Positions 9,897 through 29,230 of a DNA stretch of 46,405 nucleotides are shown piece by piece. The notes below the pieces were generated by a model. The model made no database searches. It was given only the letters and a program-made list of their open reading frames with translations, and had not been told where the DNA came from. Positions within the stretch are counted from its first letter, which is position 1, and each line of letters begins with the position of its first letter. The stretch covers positions 1 to 46,405 of the forward strand of contig NZ_JAFFPU010000086.1 in NCBI RefSeq assembly GCF_016919175.1. Direction: 5' to 3'. This stretch comes from Leptospira ainlahdjerensis. Lineage in GTDB: Bacteria; Spirochaetota; Leptospiria; Leptospirales; Leptospiraceae. The position numbers and the translations under genes are program-made.

Positions 9897-9914
9897 TTGT
9901 AGGAACTCCTACAA
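9897..9914. repeat. 18-bp near-palindrome TTGTAGGA-AC-TCCTACAA
   Basis: Two perfect 8-bp arms flank a 2-bp AC centre. The core AGGA-AC-TCCTAC is the reverse complement of the GTAGGAGTTCCT-type core that recurs in every unit of the tandem array at 1-181. It lies in the gap between two convergent genes, as expected for a small dispersed intergenic element. Confidence 0.6.
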
Positions 9915-10050
9915 AATTCCTCTTAGAATCCGAGTGAAATCCAAATCGCTTTCAACTTGTGAGTAAAAAAACGCGTAGATTTCGAAGCATCGTCCCATCA
10001 TTGAAAAGACCCAACACTCCGAGATAACTTCGAAGAAGTGTTTCAAGAGA

Positions 10051-18429
<8,379 letters not shown>

Positions 18430-18441
18430 GTTGGAGCTCCT

Positions 18442-21400
18442 TCACTGATACGTGTCGATTTCGGATCGTGCTCTTTTTAAGAAGTTTGCGAGAGGCATTC
18501 TTTGCTGTGAAATCTGACTGTTTTCCAAATTGATAATCGTGTTCAAAATAGAACGTTTGAACTGAATGACAGCGTAGACAAGCCCCTTAGAAAGCTCCAC
18601 TTCGATCTTATCCACGGCATAACTATTGTAGATAAAATCGGTGAATACGTTCGAGGGAGTGAAAATATTCACAGCGCTTTTAGCAAAATCCTGTCCGATC
18701 TGAAAGACGCTAAAGAAAAGATTTATATTCGGAATCGGATCCGCGAGATTTCGACCGGAAACGTTTAGATCGGCCTTGATCTTTCCGTCGTCGATCTTGG
18801 ATCTGCTTTTCGGAGGAAGGAGTTGTTTTAGATCGATATCCTTAATCTGAACGACCGCGCTAAACTCCATCGTCTCCGGCCGCCCCTCACCCACGTTCAC
18901 GAGAATATCCTTTCCGGTAATGAGACCGTCTAACGTTAGAATTTTCAAATATTCTAATTTAAGAAAGTTTTCGGAGTAATCGATCCTCGCCGACAAACCA
19001 GGCTGACCGGCTTTTGGTTTTACATAGTCGAAAGGAAGGCCGCTGATGGAAGGATGAGTTCCTACGATCTGTTTGATCGTAAAGTTCGGGATGGGAACTC
19101 TTCCGTAAGTTTTGATGAACTTCTCCTTGTTCCCGTCGATAAGATTCGCAGTCGTTTTGACCGCCAGGTCGTGGACAAACGGAAATTCCGCATTCATTCC
19201 TTCGATCTGATAGAGTTTACAATCTTCGCCGGGGCAAAAGGAGTTCGCATAACCGACGTTCGTATTTTTTGAAAGTAGGCTTCCGCTCGCGATCGAATTT
19301 TTCAAACGAAACCCGATCGAAAAAAGCCCTTGAAAAGTAATCCCTTTAAAAAGATAGGCGGGGTTTTCGGATTTAAAAACGATCCCACCCTTGAGATCGG
19401 GAATCAGATCGCCGAACACACCTTCTTCCGTCTTAGCCGCTTTGCGGAGATTTCCGCTGGCTTCCATCCTAAATCTGGATTGGAACGCAGTAAGGGTAAA
19501 TTTCGGAAGTGTAATGGAAGAATCGTTTCCAATCTTAACGTCCAGATCCAGCTTTAAATCCTGAACTTGAATTCCTGGGAGGTCAAAAAGAAGATTTCCT
19601 GAAATCGTTTGGGCTCCTTCCATAAGAGCGTAGTCCGCGTTCCCATCGAGGTTGATTTGATTTCCTAAATTACTTCGAACCGGAATCAGACTTTCCCTAA
19701 GAGAAAGAGGAAGTGTAGGTGTTAGTCGATCGAGCGTCGTTTTCAGCTGCAAGGAGGAAAGGACCATTCGAAATCCTTTTTCAAGAAAAAGAATTCCTTT
19801 CGAAGAAATCGCGAGGGATTCTTTTCCATCCGTTCCTTTTGTGAGAAGGAAAAGAGAATCGAGCTTTACGACGCTCGGAATAAAGGGTTTCTCGAATTGA
19901 ATCTGAGACTTGACTTCCATCCCGACCGGAATCGGAGAGGATTTTCCCCTTCCCATCGGAAAACGAAAACCTCCGATCTGAACACCTCCGAGTACATTCA
20001 AAGAATGGAATGAACCGCCGACCTTCAGTTGTAGTCCGAGAAGACCGTTGAGAGTTTTTACATATTCCGTAAGATTTAATTTTTGAACCGCAAGATTCAA
20101 GTCGAGTTCGGATCCTCGAAGAATGCTTCCCGTCGCTGCAAGTTCGATCCCGTTGTAAGTGAGGGTCAATTCTTTCAATTCCAGATTTTCGAGAATCGGA
20201 AGCGGTTTGGACGCGCTCGGAGATTCTTGTGTGAGAGGATGTAGGATAGAATCCGCGACCAAACGTAAGGTCGGTATTTTATGATTTTTGCCCGCGATAG
20301 AAACGAGAAGATCTTTTGCGGAAATATCCGCTGACACTTTCAAACGAGTGTCTTTACCGGAGATCATGATCGGAGCCAGACTCAATTCTCCATCCAACTG
20401 CATCTTTGGAATTCCGGGAATCGTGGATAAAAAATCGGAGAGCGGTTTTAATCGAATCGAAGATTTCTGAATTGCAAATTGAACGTTTCTTTCTTTGGAA
20501 GAAACTCCGGTGATCTCACCCGCGCCTTGTAACCAAACGTCTTGATTCACCTTCCATTCTAAACTTTCGAGTTTGAGTTTGTCCTCTTTTTCAAGATAAC
20601 CGAGTTGATAACGGAATGCAAAACCGAAAGGAGCCAAGAGTTGATTGCGGACACGGATCGGAATCGAATCGGAACCGATATCGGCCTTCGAAACAAGAAG
20701 GCCTCCGGCGACGGAATCGTCTCTTGTGAGTTCGAGATTCATTCGAAAAGGTTGATTCAGAGATTTGGAATCGTCTTCGAAAAAAATCTGAACCGTCTTT
20801 TCGGGGTTCAATTGAAAACGAAGCGTATCAATCAACTGAAGAATTCTTAGATTCAAAGGGATCGTTCGAAATCGAACCGTATCCAATTCCAAGGCGAGAT
20901 TGAATCCTTCCAAACCCGCTTTGTAAGAGGAAAGACCCGACTCCGAAGTAACGTGAACAAAAAGATCTTTGAGTTCGAACCGAACATAAGCGCTCACAGG
21001 AAGATACGTTGTGATCTCTTCAAGAGGAGTGGACATTTCTTCCTTTTCCGGAACCTGATCCGAAGGAGGAAAGAGTTTGGAAAGATTCCATTCTCCTTTT
21101 TTTTGTCTCAGATCGACGTTCAATCCAACGAGTGCAATTCTTGAAAGTTTGGCCCTTCCCAAAACGATCAGCGGAAGATTGTAAGAAAGATCCAATTCCT
21201 TTAAGGAAAATACGGGTTTGTTTTCAAAGGAAGAATCCGATCGAACGGTCACATCTTCCATCGTGAACCCGTACAGAAGTGAGAACTTCGTGACGGTAAA
21301 ACTCGCGGTTCCCTGAATCGAACCGGAAAGAGCTTTGTTTAAAACGTATTGCCCGGTGAACCGGTTGAATACGAGTTTGTAAATAAATAATAGACTAAAG

Positions 21401-21453
21401 AGAATGTAATAGAGTCGTTTATGGCGTTGGAAATGACGTTTGAAAGTTTCCAC
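18442..21453 (-). CDS. AsmA/YdbH-like membrane-anchored protein
   Basis: The 1003-aa protein has one N-terminal membrane helix (about 14-32) and a long, beta-rich periplasmic part. Residues 33-135 carry the typical AsmA opening: a VTKFSLLYGFTMEDVTV strand pair, then SLKELDLSYNLPLIVLG and VGLNVDLRQKKGEWNLSKL. The rest repeats short amphipathic strands, as expected for the bridge-like groove of AsmA-clan lipid-transfer proteins (AsmA, TamB, YhdP, YdbH). The DUF1318/YnbE-like lipoprotein gene 12 bp downstream points to YdbH among these. The expected role is phospholipid movement between inner and outer membrane. A STAS gene lies 14 bp upstream. AsmA-clan membership is well supported; orthology to YdbH rests mainly on the neighbour. 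Confidence 0.82.
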   Translation of the reverse strand: METFKRHFQRHKRLYYILFSLLFIYKLVFNRFTGQYVLNKALSGSIQGTASFTVTKFSLLYGFTMEDVTVRSDSSFENKPVFSLKELDLSYNLPLIVLGRAKLSRIALVGLNVDLRQKKGEWNLSKLFPPSDQVPEKEEMSTPLEEITTYLPVSAYVRFELKDLFVHVTSESGLSSYKAGLEGFNLALELDTVRFRTIPLNLRILQLIDTLRFQLNPEKTVQIFFEDDSKSLNQPFRMNLELTRDDSVAGGLLVSKADIGSDSIPIRVRNQLLAPFGFAFRYQLGYLEKEDKLKLESLEWKVNQDVWLQGAGEITGVSSKERNVQFAIQKSSIRLKPLSDFLSTIPGIPKMQLDGELSLAPIMISGKDTRLKVSADISAKDLLVSIAGKNHKIPTLRLVADSILHPLTQESPSASKPLPILENLELKELTLTYNGIELAATGSILRGSELDLNLAVQKLNLTEYVKTLNGLLGLQLKVGGSFHSLNVLGGVQIGGFRFPMGRGKSSPIPVGMEVKSQIQFEKPFIPSVVKLDSLFLLTKGTDGKESLAISSKGILFLEKGFRMVLSSLQLKTTLDRLTPTLPLSLRESLIPVRSNLGNQINLDGNADYALMEGAQTISGNLLFDLPGIQVQDLKLDLDVKIGNDSSITLPKFTLTAFQSRFRMEASGNLRKAAKTEEGVFGDLIPDLKGGIVFKSENPAYLFKGITFQGLFSIGFRLKNSIASGSLLSKNTNVGYANSFCPGEDCKLYQIEGMNAEFPFVHDLAVKTTANLIDGNKEKFIKTYGRVPIPNFTIKQIVGTHPSISGLPFDYVKPKAGQPGLSARIDYSENFLKLEYLKILTLDGLITGKDILVNVGEGRPETMEFSAVVQIKDIDLKQLLPPKSRSKIDDGKIKADLNVSGRNLADPIPNINLFFSVFQIGQDFAKSAVNIFTPSNVFTDFIYNSYAVDKIEVELSKGLVYAVIQFKRSILNTIINLENSQISQQRMPLANFLKRARSEIDTYQ

Positions 21454-21467
21454 GACTTCTGATTGGA

Positions 21468-21864
<397 letters not shown>

Positions 21865-22013
21865 AGAGAATTTTTAAGCATAGCACTAAAAATCAGGGCA
21901 AAAACCCGATTTCGCAGACATACCGGCAAAGAAGTGAGCAAGAAGCTTCAAGACGAAAGCCGGGGAATAATTCTGGACAAAAAGCCGACTCCTGCAATCC
22001 TTACGGGTACATC

Positions 22014-23002
<989 letters not shown>

Positions 23003-23034
23003 AAAGTGACGAATTCACTTTCACGGAGACGAAG

Positions 23035-24924
23035 ATGAAAAAAGATAAATTTCTGATCCCGGGTATTCTACTTTGTTTATTATCCTTGGGACTTGCGTTT
23101 TACATGGGTTATGCGAACTGGGAAATTTTTATCCGGACTTGTAGCCTAAAGGATCTTCTAACTTGGGATGAAAACATCCGACTCAACGTCGTCCTCGATC
23201 AGTATCAGGATTTTAAGGAGTTCCGTATTTGGAGGGCTTTTTTTCCATTTTTAGAATCTCCCACCTGGCCCCCACTCCGGTCCTTTCTTTCCCTTTTACT
23301 CCTTCTTAGCCCGGGAGAAATGCCGATCACTTGGAAAGATTCCTTTTTGGGACTCGTATTCTACGTTCTTTGTTTTCCGACGATCCTCTATGTCGTTTAT
23401 CAAATCACCGGTTCGGCTTGGAAAGCGGGATTAGTTTCGATTCTTACTCTTGCGCTCACGCTTCATACGACGGAAGCACCTTCTTACAGCCTTTCTTCGA
23501 TGCTGGAAACACAAGGGATGTTTTTTCTATTATGGACTTATTATACTCTTTATAAAATCTACAAACAGACGGAAGAAGATCCCTATCGAATAGAATTCGA
23601 CAAAAAGGAAAAAATAGAGTTGTCCGTGATATTTTCACTTTTCGGATTATTTTTTACGAAATATCCGTACGGGCTTCTTTTGTTTATCGCGATCGTCGTC
23701 TACGAAGCCGTCTCCAAACCGAAAGAATATTCCGAAATCGTAAAGTTTGCGTTTACAAAACGTTACAGAGGAATTCGAAGAATTTTTCTCATTCTAGTCG
23801 TCGCGCTCGTCCTATCACTACCGATTTTGAGAGTAGTCACAAACCTAAACCTGGATCAGAGACAGTTTAAATTGATCATCTACTATTGCTCCGTTCTACT
23901 TTTTATCGACTTCAATCTTTTTCTCTACTTTCAAAAAGAAGAATGGAAAAAAATCGCTCCGTCCTCTATCCGAGTGATCTATCTTTATGCGATCGCTCCT
24001 TCGCTTGCCTGGATCTTTGCAAACCCGGACCGAGTGATGAGTCTCATCAACGCGCAGATGATCGTAAACGAATATGTGAAAAGTTTCGTCTTCGCTCTTT
24101 TTGCGTCTCCTACAACGACGAGCCCTGTGAGTCACGTATTTCAAGAACCTTGGATCTTTCGGATTTTCTTTTTTGGAACGGTCGCTCTGATCTTATGGTT
24201 TTTTAAAACCCGTCTTCAGGAAAAAAAGGGAACCGTTCTTACCTCGATCGCCGAAACCTTTCGAGATCCTCTCGTCGCGGTTACGAGCATTCTATTTTTG
24301 CAATATATCATCATCGACGCAACCACCGGAAACAAACAACTCAGACACGTATTCCCTCCTCTACCTGCGTTGTTTACGATCTTCTCGCTTTGGGTATTTC
24401 GTTTTATCGAAAGTCCGATTAAAAAAGAAAAAATCGCGGCTACGAGCTTCGGTTTGATCGTATTTTTATGGAGCGCAAGTCTTTACCTAAGAGAAGGTGG
24501 GCTTTTGACAAAAAGTTTTGAAAAGGTCCAATACTTCTGTTTAAAAGGATTTCAGACCGACCTTTTTCAGCCGGCAAGAGATCTCACCGCAAAAATTTCT
24601 CCGGAAGGAAAATACATCGTCTTCAACGGATTTCACGAAGAATTCAACTTTGACAAAAAAGGAAGATTGATCGCCTCCGAAATCGATCTTTTGATGAGAA
24701 TGAAAACTTTTGAAAAAGGAAAATACCGCAACGATTCCAGACACAAATGGAAAACTTGGGAAGAATTTTCATCCGCGCTCGTGATCACTCCAAGCTGCGG
24801 GCAAAAGGAAATGATGGACAAGTTTGCGATCCGTGCTGCGGCCGTTGGCAAAAATACAACTCTCAAAAAAGAATACAAACATCCTTCCGGAAATTACTGC
24901 CTTAGAGAATATACGATTCAATAA
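23035..24924 (+). CDS. GT-C (GT39-like) membrane glycosyltransferase
   Basis: The 629-aa protein has around 10-12 predicted membrane helices. GGAG before the ATG supports the start. The first periplasmic loop has LLTWDENIRL with Asp45-Glu46, the position of the catalytic or metal-binding acid in GT39/PMT and ArnT-like enzymes. The C-terminal 110 residues are soluble. It is probably co-transcribed with the GT2 gene, 32 bp upstream, and followed by a terminator. The likely reaction is transfer of a sugar from polyprenyl phosphate to an envelope acceptor such as LPS or a protein; the acceptor is not visible from sequence. The GT-C call rests on topology, the DE motif and the partner gene. Confidence 0.75.
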   Translation: MKKDKFLIPGILLCLLSLGLAFYMGYANWEIFIRTCSLKDLLTWDENIRLNVVLDQYQDFKEFRIWRAFFPFLESPTWPPLRSFLSLLLLLSPGEMPITWKDSFLGLVFYVLCFPTILYVVYQITGSAWKAGLVSILTLALTLHTTEAPSYSLSSMLETQGMFFLLWTYYTLYKIYKQTEEDPYRIEFDKKEKIELSVIFSLFGLFFTKYPYGLLLFIAIVVYEAVSKPKEYSEIVKFAFTKRYRGIRRIFLILVVALVLSLPILRVVTNLNLDQRQFKLIIYYCSVLLFIDFNLFLYFQKEEWKKIAPSSIRVIYLYAIAPSLAWIFANPDRVMSLINAQMIVNEYVKSFVFALFASPTTTSPVSHVFQEPWIFRIFFFGTVALILWFFKTRLQEKKGTVLTSIAETFRDPLVAVTSILFLQYIIIDATTGNKQLRHVFPPLPALFTIFSLWVFRFIESPIKKEKIAATSFGLIVFLWSASLYLREGGLLTKSFEKVQYFCLKGFQTDLFQPARDLTAKISPEGKYIVFNGFHEEFNFDKKGRLIASEIDLLMRMKTFEKGKYRNDSRHKWKTWEEFSSALVITPSCGQKEMMDKFAIRAAAVGKNTTLKKEYKHPSGNYCLREYTIQ

Positions 24925-24935
24925 GAATGAAACTG

Positions 24936-24964
24936 AAAACCGCATCCATCGATGCGGGTTTTAC
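24936..24964 (+). terminator. intrinsic terminator after GT operon
   Basis: A 7-bp stem CCGCATC / GATGCGG (24940-24946 and 24951-24957) with a CATC loop, followed by GTTTTAC. The stem is preceded by an A-run, which can extend pairing with the T-run. It lies 15 bp after the stop codon of the GT-C gene. Confidence 0.8.
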
Positions 24965-25140
24965 TTGAGTTTGAAATTCTTAGCCGATCTTCATCTCAAA
25001 AACATGCTTCAACCGATCCATCTTCGGTGATTTGAAAAATCCGATTTTCACTGGAAGATCGATTCTTTCCAAGGACCGCAAAAAAAAATCTTAATTCCAA
25101 AAGCGAAACTTCTAAAGTAGGGTTCCTCAGAAAATGAATT

Positions 25141-25163
25141 GCAGGATTGAGAAAGATCGATTT
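25141..25163 (+). repeat. dispersed short repeat, copy 1
   Basis: GCAGGATTGA followed by GAAAGATCGATTT, shared with 38421-38444 allowing one inserted base and one substitution. It lies 27 bp upstream of the histidine kinase start. Confidence 0.45.
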
Positions 25164-25189
25164 ACTCTGGCATTGATTTCAAATCTCGT

Positions 25190-27205
25190 ATGCAGCCTTC
25201 CTGGATCATTCCTTCTATTTTTTTTGCACTCACAGCGGTTATCATTCTCAATCTTGTTTATTTATTCTTATATTTGACCGAGAAACATAAATTTCTCTTA
25301 TTCTGGTTGTTTTCGTGGTTTTTCCAATTAATTTTCCTTCTTGGAAATCTTTACCGGGCAACGCTCGGTCCCGAAGAATGGGTTTCGATCACGACACATT
25401 TTGCGGATGTGTCTCGTGCTTTCTTTTTACTGGCGGGTTGTTTTCTTTTTCTAAAAAAAGAAATCCCAAAACATACCTTTTTGTTATTTCCGACCGGTTT
25501 TATTTGGGCGATCTTCGAAGAGATTTATTTCCCGGGTTCCGATCTTGCATCGGCTCCTATCTATTTAATCGTCGGCGGGGCTCACATCTATTCGGGGATT
25601 CTATTTTTAAAAATCCCTTCCACGTATTATAAAGGAAATCAAATCGCGGGATGGAACTTCATTCTCTGGGGAATCCATATCCTCGATTATCCGCTATTGC
25701 GAGGAATTTCCGACTTCGCGATCATCGGCTTCTTGTTAGGCGGGCTTTTTAGATTGAGTTCGGCAATTTCAATTTTACTGATATACTTCGAGTGGTCTAG
25801 AGAATCGGAGATCCGACTCGATTCACTTTACAAAAAGATAATAGACACTTCTCAAGAGGGAATTTGGATCATAGATAAAGCGGGAAATACAACGTTTGCT
25901 AATCCAAAAATCGGAGAACTCTACGGACTAAAACCCGAAGAGATGTTGGGTGTGAACATTTTGGACGTCGTAGAGCCGGAACGCAGAAACTCGGTTGCCT
26001 ATCGTCTGGAAGAGAGAAAAAAGGGAAAGACTGAAATCTCAGAATACAACTTCGTAAATCGGCTGGGTGAGAAAAGATTCGCGATCGCCTCGGCAAATCC
26101 TTTGTATGACGATTCGGGCAATTACGACGGCGCTCTCGCGATGATCGTAGACATTACGTCTTTGAAGATGGTTGAAGAAAGGCTAAGAGAGAGCGAGAGA
26201 CAAATCTCCACGATCATCAGCAATATTTCCGGGATTGTGTATCGCTGCAAGAACGATCCTCCCCTCTGGTCCATGGAATATATCAGCGAGGGCTGCCAAC
26301 AACTCACCGGTTATTCTACGAACGAGTTTTTAGAAAACAAGACCCTCGATTTCGGGGATCTTATATTGGAGGAGGATCGCGTCCAGGTCGAAACTTCGGT
26401 TTCGGAATCGGTTGAAGCGGGAAAACCGTTTCAACTTACTTATAGGATCCGAAAGAAAGACGGAAAAATTCAATGGTGTTTCGAACAGGGTATGGGGGTT
26501 TTCGATTCTCAAGGAGTTCTACAAGCCTTAGAGGGAGTTATCATAGACTACTCTTTGCCCAAAGAAGCGGAGGAATTGATTAGCAATTCCCTAAAGGAAA
26601 AAGAATTACTCTTAAGGGAAATCCATCATAGGGTCAAAAACTATATGCAAGTTTTATCAAGTTTGATAGGACTTCAATCGGAATACTCCGCAGAACCTAC
26701 TGTACAGAAAGTTTTGGAGGATAGTCAAAATAGGATCGCGTCTATGGCGATGATTCATGAAACATTATATTCCAAAAGTGTGGAGAGTCAGATTTTTCTC
26801 CCGGATTATATCCAAAAACTGATTTCAAATCTGATGCATTTTTTCGGTTACGATGAAAAAGAGCTCAAAACCTCCGTTCATTGCGATTCATTGGTGTTAA
26901 ACCAGGGAATTTTAATTCCCTTAGGTTTGATTCTAAACGAACTCATAACAAATTCGATGAAACACGCGTTTCCAAAAGTAAAGGGAATAAAAAAACTTTC
27001 GGTTAGTTTTACGATGGGAAAGGAGAATTCTTCCTGTCTCGAAGTTATCGACAACGGCCCCGGAAAGGATCCGAATTCTCCTCCGAAAAAAGATTCTCTG
27101 GGAACAGAATTGATTTCCCTGCTCACCCACCAACTCAAAGGTCGTCTGGAAGAGACGACGTCTAACATAGCTTATACTACACGCGTCTTTTTTCCTCTCA
27201 AATAA
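25190..27205 (+). CDS. membrane PAS sensor histidine kinase (HisKA_2 type)
   Basis: The 671-aa protein has seven predicted membrane helices in residues 1-205. A first PAS domain follows (about 212-325: [16 protein letters not shown] and [12 protein letters not shown]), then a second (about 332-460). The HisKA_2 dimerisation segment (about 470-545) has [19 protein letters not shown] with His479/His480, and a HATPase domain (about 565-671) has the N-box [12 protein letters not shown] and the G-box VIDNGPG. This is a cytoplasmic kinase with a membrane input module. No response regulator is encoded next to it. The following gene converges and leaves a 20-bp gap with no visible terminator. Signal unknown. 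Confidence 0.92.
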   Translation: MQPSWIIPSIFFALTAVIILNLVYLFLYLTEKHKFLLFWLFSWFFQLIFLLGNLYRATLGPEEWVSITTHFADVSRAFFLLAGCFLFLKKEIPKHTFLLFPTGFIWAIFEEIYFPGSDLASAPIYLIVGGAHIYSGILFLKIPSTYYKGNQIAGWNFILWGIHILDYPLLRGISDFAIIGFLLGGLFRLSSAISILLIYFEWSRESEIRLDSLYKKIIDTSQEGIWIIDKAGNTTFANPKIGELYGLKPEEMLGVNILDVVEPERRNSVAYRLEERKKGKTEISEYNFVNRLGEKRFAIASANPLYDDSGNYDGALAMIVDITSLKMVEERLRESERQISTIISNISGIVYRCKNDPPLWSMEYISEGCQQLTGYSTNEFLENKTLDFGDLILEEDRVQVETSVSESVEAGKPFQLTYRIRKKDGKIQWCFEQGMGVFDSQGVLQALEGVIIDYSLPKEAEELISNSLKEKELLLREIHHRVKNYMQVLSSLIGLQSEYSAEPTVQKVLEDSQNRIASMAMIHETLYSKSVESQIFLPDYIQKLISNLMHFFGYDEKELKTSVHCDSLVLNQGILIPLGLILNELITNSMKHAFPKVKGIKKLSVSFTMGKENSSCLEVIDNGPGKDPNSPPKKDSLGTELISLLTHQLKGRLEETTSNIAYTTRVFFPLK

Positions 27206-27225
27206 GGATTCTTTTAAAGGAGTAG

Positions 27226-28065
27226 TTAGGCCGCTGCCGTCTCTTCAGTTTTTCCGATTGGATCGGATAATCCCGTCGAGGTCGAGTTTGGACTTCGAGA
27301 AGAGACATCTTCGAATGTTTCCTTGTATTTTTCATGGTTGGTTCCCATGATCTTGTCCCAAAAGTTGAAGTAGAGGGAAAAGTTACAGTTGAAATACTTA
27401 TGATGCATGTTGTGATGTGTCGTCGTATTGTGCCAGTTCGTAAACTTGCTTCTTAAAAACCAGGAAGGAAAGAGTTCGTAAGAGAGATGGCCCAAAACGT
27501 TAAGCGAAGTCATATAAACGAAAAATACGAGCATCGCCCCTTGATGAAGGGGAAAAAGAACGGACGCAAGCGGAATGATCCCCGCCTCTACGATCGCTTC
27601 CAGAGGATGAAAAGAAAACGCCGCCCACGGAGAAGGATTTGTCGATTTATGATGAACGAGATGAAAACTTTTGAATAAAAGTTTATGGTGCATCATCCGA
27701 TGCGTCCAGTAGAAGTAAGTGTCGTGCAAAAGGATCAAAGCGAAAATGCTGAAGATCAGATAAGCAATTCCGTAGTCGGAGACTTTTTCATAAATGAAAT
27801 TGTATCCGTTTACCTGAGACCAAGCAGTAAAAATACCGGAAAGTGCAAAGACAAAAAACGTGATCAGGGAATATTTTACTTCGTGCCAAATTCTTGCGGA
27901 TTCCGGTTTTTTCCCTTGGATGAGTTTGTGCGAAAGTTTTTTACCTAAAAAAATCCAAACGATCAGAAACGCTCCCCCGGCAAAGAGCACATAACGTATG
28001 AACAAGGTTCCCCAGACTATCCCGAAAAATCCTGTATAACCGACCTTTGAAAGCAATTCTGACAT
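27226..28065 (-). CDS. fatty acid hydroxylase / sterol desaturase family protein
   Basis: I chose ATG 28065 (279 aa) because GGAGA lies 8-9 bp upstream; an ATG at 28110 would add 15 residues but has no ribosome site. The membrane protein carries the di-iron histidine boxes of the family: HDTYFYWTHRMMHH, HLVHHKS and HNTTTHHNMHHKYF. Several membrane helices surround them. The family uses oxygen to hydroxylate or desaturate fatty acids, sterols or lipid headgroup chains; the substrate cannot be told from sequence. The membrane AraC regulator gene lies 64 bp upstream on the same strand and may control it. The C-terminal about 25 residues are Ser/Thr/Pro-rich and disordered. Confidence 0.9.
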   Translation of the reverse strand: MSELLSKVGYTGFFGIVWGTLFIRYVLFAGGAFLIVWIFLGKKLSHKLIQGKKPESARIWHEVKYSLITFFVFALSGIFTAWSQVNGYNFIYEKVSDYGIAYLIFSIFALILLHDTYFYWTHRMMHHKLLFKSFHLVHHKSTNPSPWAAFSFHPLEAIVEAGIIPLASVLFPLHQGAMLVFFVYMTSLNVLGHLSYELFPSWFLRSKFTNWHNTTTHHNMHHKYFNCNFSLYFNFWDKIMGTNHEKYKETFEDVSSRSPNSTSTGLSDPIGKTEETAAA

Positions 28066-28129
28066 TCTTCTTTTCTCCAATTCTACAAAATAAGACTCGT
28101 AGAATTCCATTTATTATGGCCTGGAAAAT

Positions 28130-29230
28130 TTATTTAGGCTTACTATTTTCAAAATCGTTCAGGTTTATTTTCGGATCTACTCGGTTTTTTCGATATTCGG
28201 TCGGCGTGAGAGACGTAAGTTCCTTAAAAGCGCGGTTAAAAGGCCCCAAAGATTGATAACCGAGATCCATTGCGATTCGAATGACGGGGATCTCATCCTT
28301 ACCCGGATCTAAAAGTATCTCGCACGCCTCTTGAATTCGATAACGATTGAGAAAATCGTTGAAGTTGCGAAACCCAAGATTGCCGTTGATAAGCCTTCTG
28401 AGTTTGTATTCGTGAACCTGAAGTTCGTCCGCAAGACCACGTATCGTCAAACCTTCGGAGCGATACATCTTCTCTTTTTCAAATGAATCGATGAGTTTTT
28501 TCTGAAGAATCGGATCCACCGCTGGAGGTTTTTCCTCTCCTAAAATTCCCACTTTCTTTTGGATGAGACCGTCTTTGAGTTCGAACATCAAAAATTGAAA
28601 GGCGAGAATGAGTCCCCAAGCGAGTGCCCCGTTGATCAAATCCAAGATTTCCGAAACTTCCTTTCCGCGTAAGAAAAGATGGGAGAAGATATTGAGTGCG
28701 ATTACCGTTCCGGAGATAAGAATATGAATCTGCCTGAGTGTCCTTCTGGATTCTACAAGGTCGTCCTTTCTTCCGATGTAGGTTTGGATAATCGCGGTCA
28801 AAACAAAACCGAGAGAAAAGATCGAAGGTAAAAGAATCCGGGATAGAATTCTTTCGGATTCCACGGGACCACGCAGAGAAATTTGTCCAAGTTCAGGATA
28901 TGTCGCGATCGTTGAGATGATCAGTTTTCCCGCGAGGAGCGCCCAGAACCATTTTTTGATTTCGAAATGATCTTCAAACGCGGCTAACGTAATGAGCCAG
29001 TAAAAAAAGGGCAAAGCCAAAACCGATAAGAAAAGAAGATTCCGGATCATCGGCGGAATCTGAACGTTTACGTCCAAATTGAGGATCAGATAAGAAAGAA
29101 TCGAAAAGATAAAGAAGACGGCGATCTTTCCTCGGATATCATACCAATGACGAAGCGAGAAAAAAAGAAGGAGAGAAATCAACCCGCCTATCGAAAAGAA
29201 ATGTAAGATATTCGTAATTTCAGTGATCAC
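28130..29230 (-). CDS. membrane-anchored AraC-family regulator
   Basis: In the 366-aa protein, residues 1-215 contain about seven membrane helices and residues 255-355 an AraC-type double helix-turn-helix: GLADELQVHEYKLRRLINGN for the first helix pair, and RIAMDLGYQSLGPFNRAFK followed by TPTEYRK for the second. Membrane-embedded AraC regulators are common in Leptospira. The start overlaps the end of the upstream epimerase gene by 11 bp, so translation is probably coupled. The fatty-acid hydroxylase gene lies 64 bp downstream and is a candidate target. The membrane part may sense a lipid or membrane signal; this is an inference. Confidence 0.9.
   Translation of the reverse strand: MITEITNILHFFSIGGLISLLLFFSLRHWYDIRGKIAVFFIFSILSYLILNLDVNVQIPPMIRNLLFLSVLALPFFYWLITLAAFEDHFEIKKWFWALLAGKLIISTIATYPELGQISLRGPVESERILSRILLPSIFSLGFVLTAIIQTYIGRKDDLVESRRTLRQIHILISGTVIALNIFSHLFLRGKEVSEILDLINGALAWGLILAFQFLMFELKDGLIQKKVGILGEEKPPAVDPILQKKLIDSFEKEKMYRSEGLTIRGLADELQVHEYKLRRLINGNLGFRNFNDFLNRYRIQEACEILLDPGKDEIPVIRIAMDLGYQSLGPFNRAFKELTSLTPTEYRKNRVDPKINLNDFENSKPK

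Larger units (their letters stand above)
9567..10050. other. convergent intergenic region
   Basis: This 484-bp gap separates the ends of two convergent genes. It holds a 14-bp palindrome (9585-9598), a G-rich stretch (9817-9837) and an 18-bp near-palindrome (9897-9914), listed separately. An open frame at 9685-9966 on + runs through the G-rich element and encodes a Trp/Gly-rich peptide of low plausibility; I do not call it a gene. No classical terminator with a T-run was found for either flanking gene. Confidence 0.6.

Noticed and set aside
9685..9966. 93-codon open frame on + between convergent genes
   Set aside because: It runs through the G-rich element, giving a Trp/Gly-rich stretch, and lacks a ribosome site and any domain.
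10027..10039. ACTTC-GAA-GAAGT hairpin just after the giant gene as a terminator
   Set aside because: The 5-bp stem with a 3-base loop is too weak and is not followed by a T-run on the - strand.
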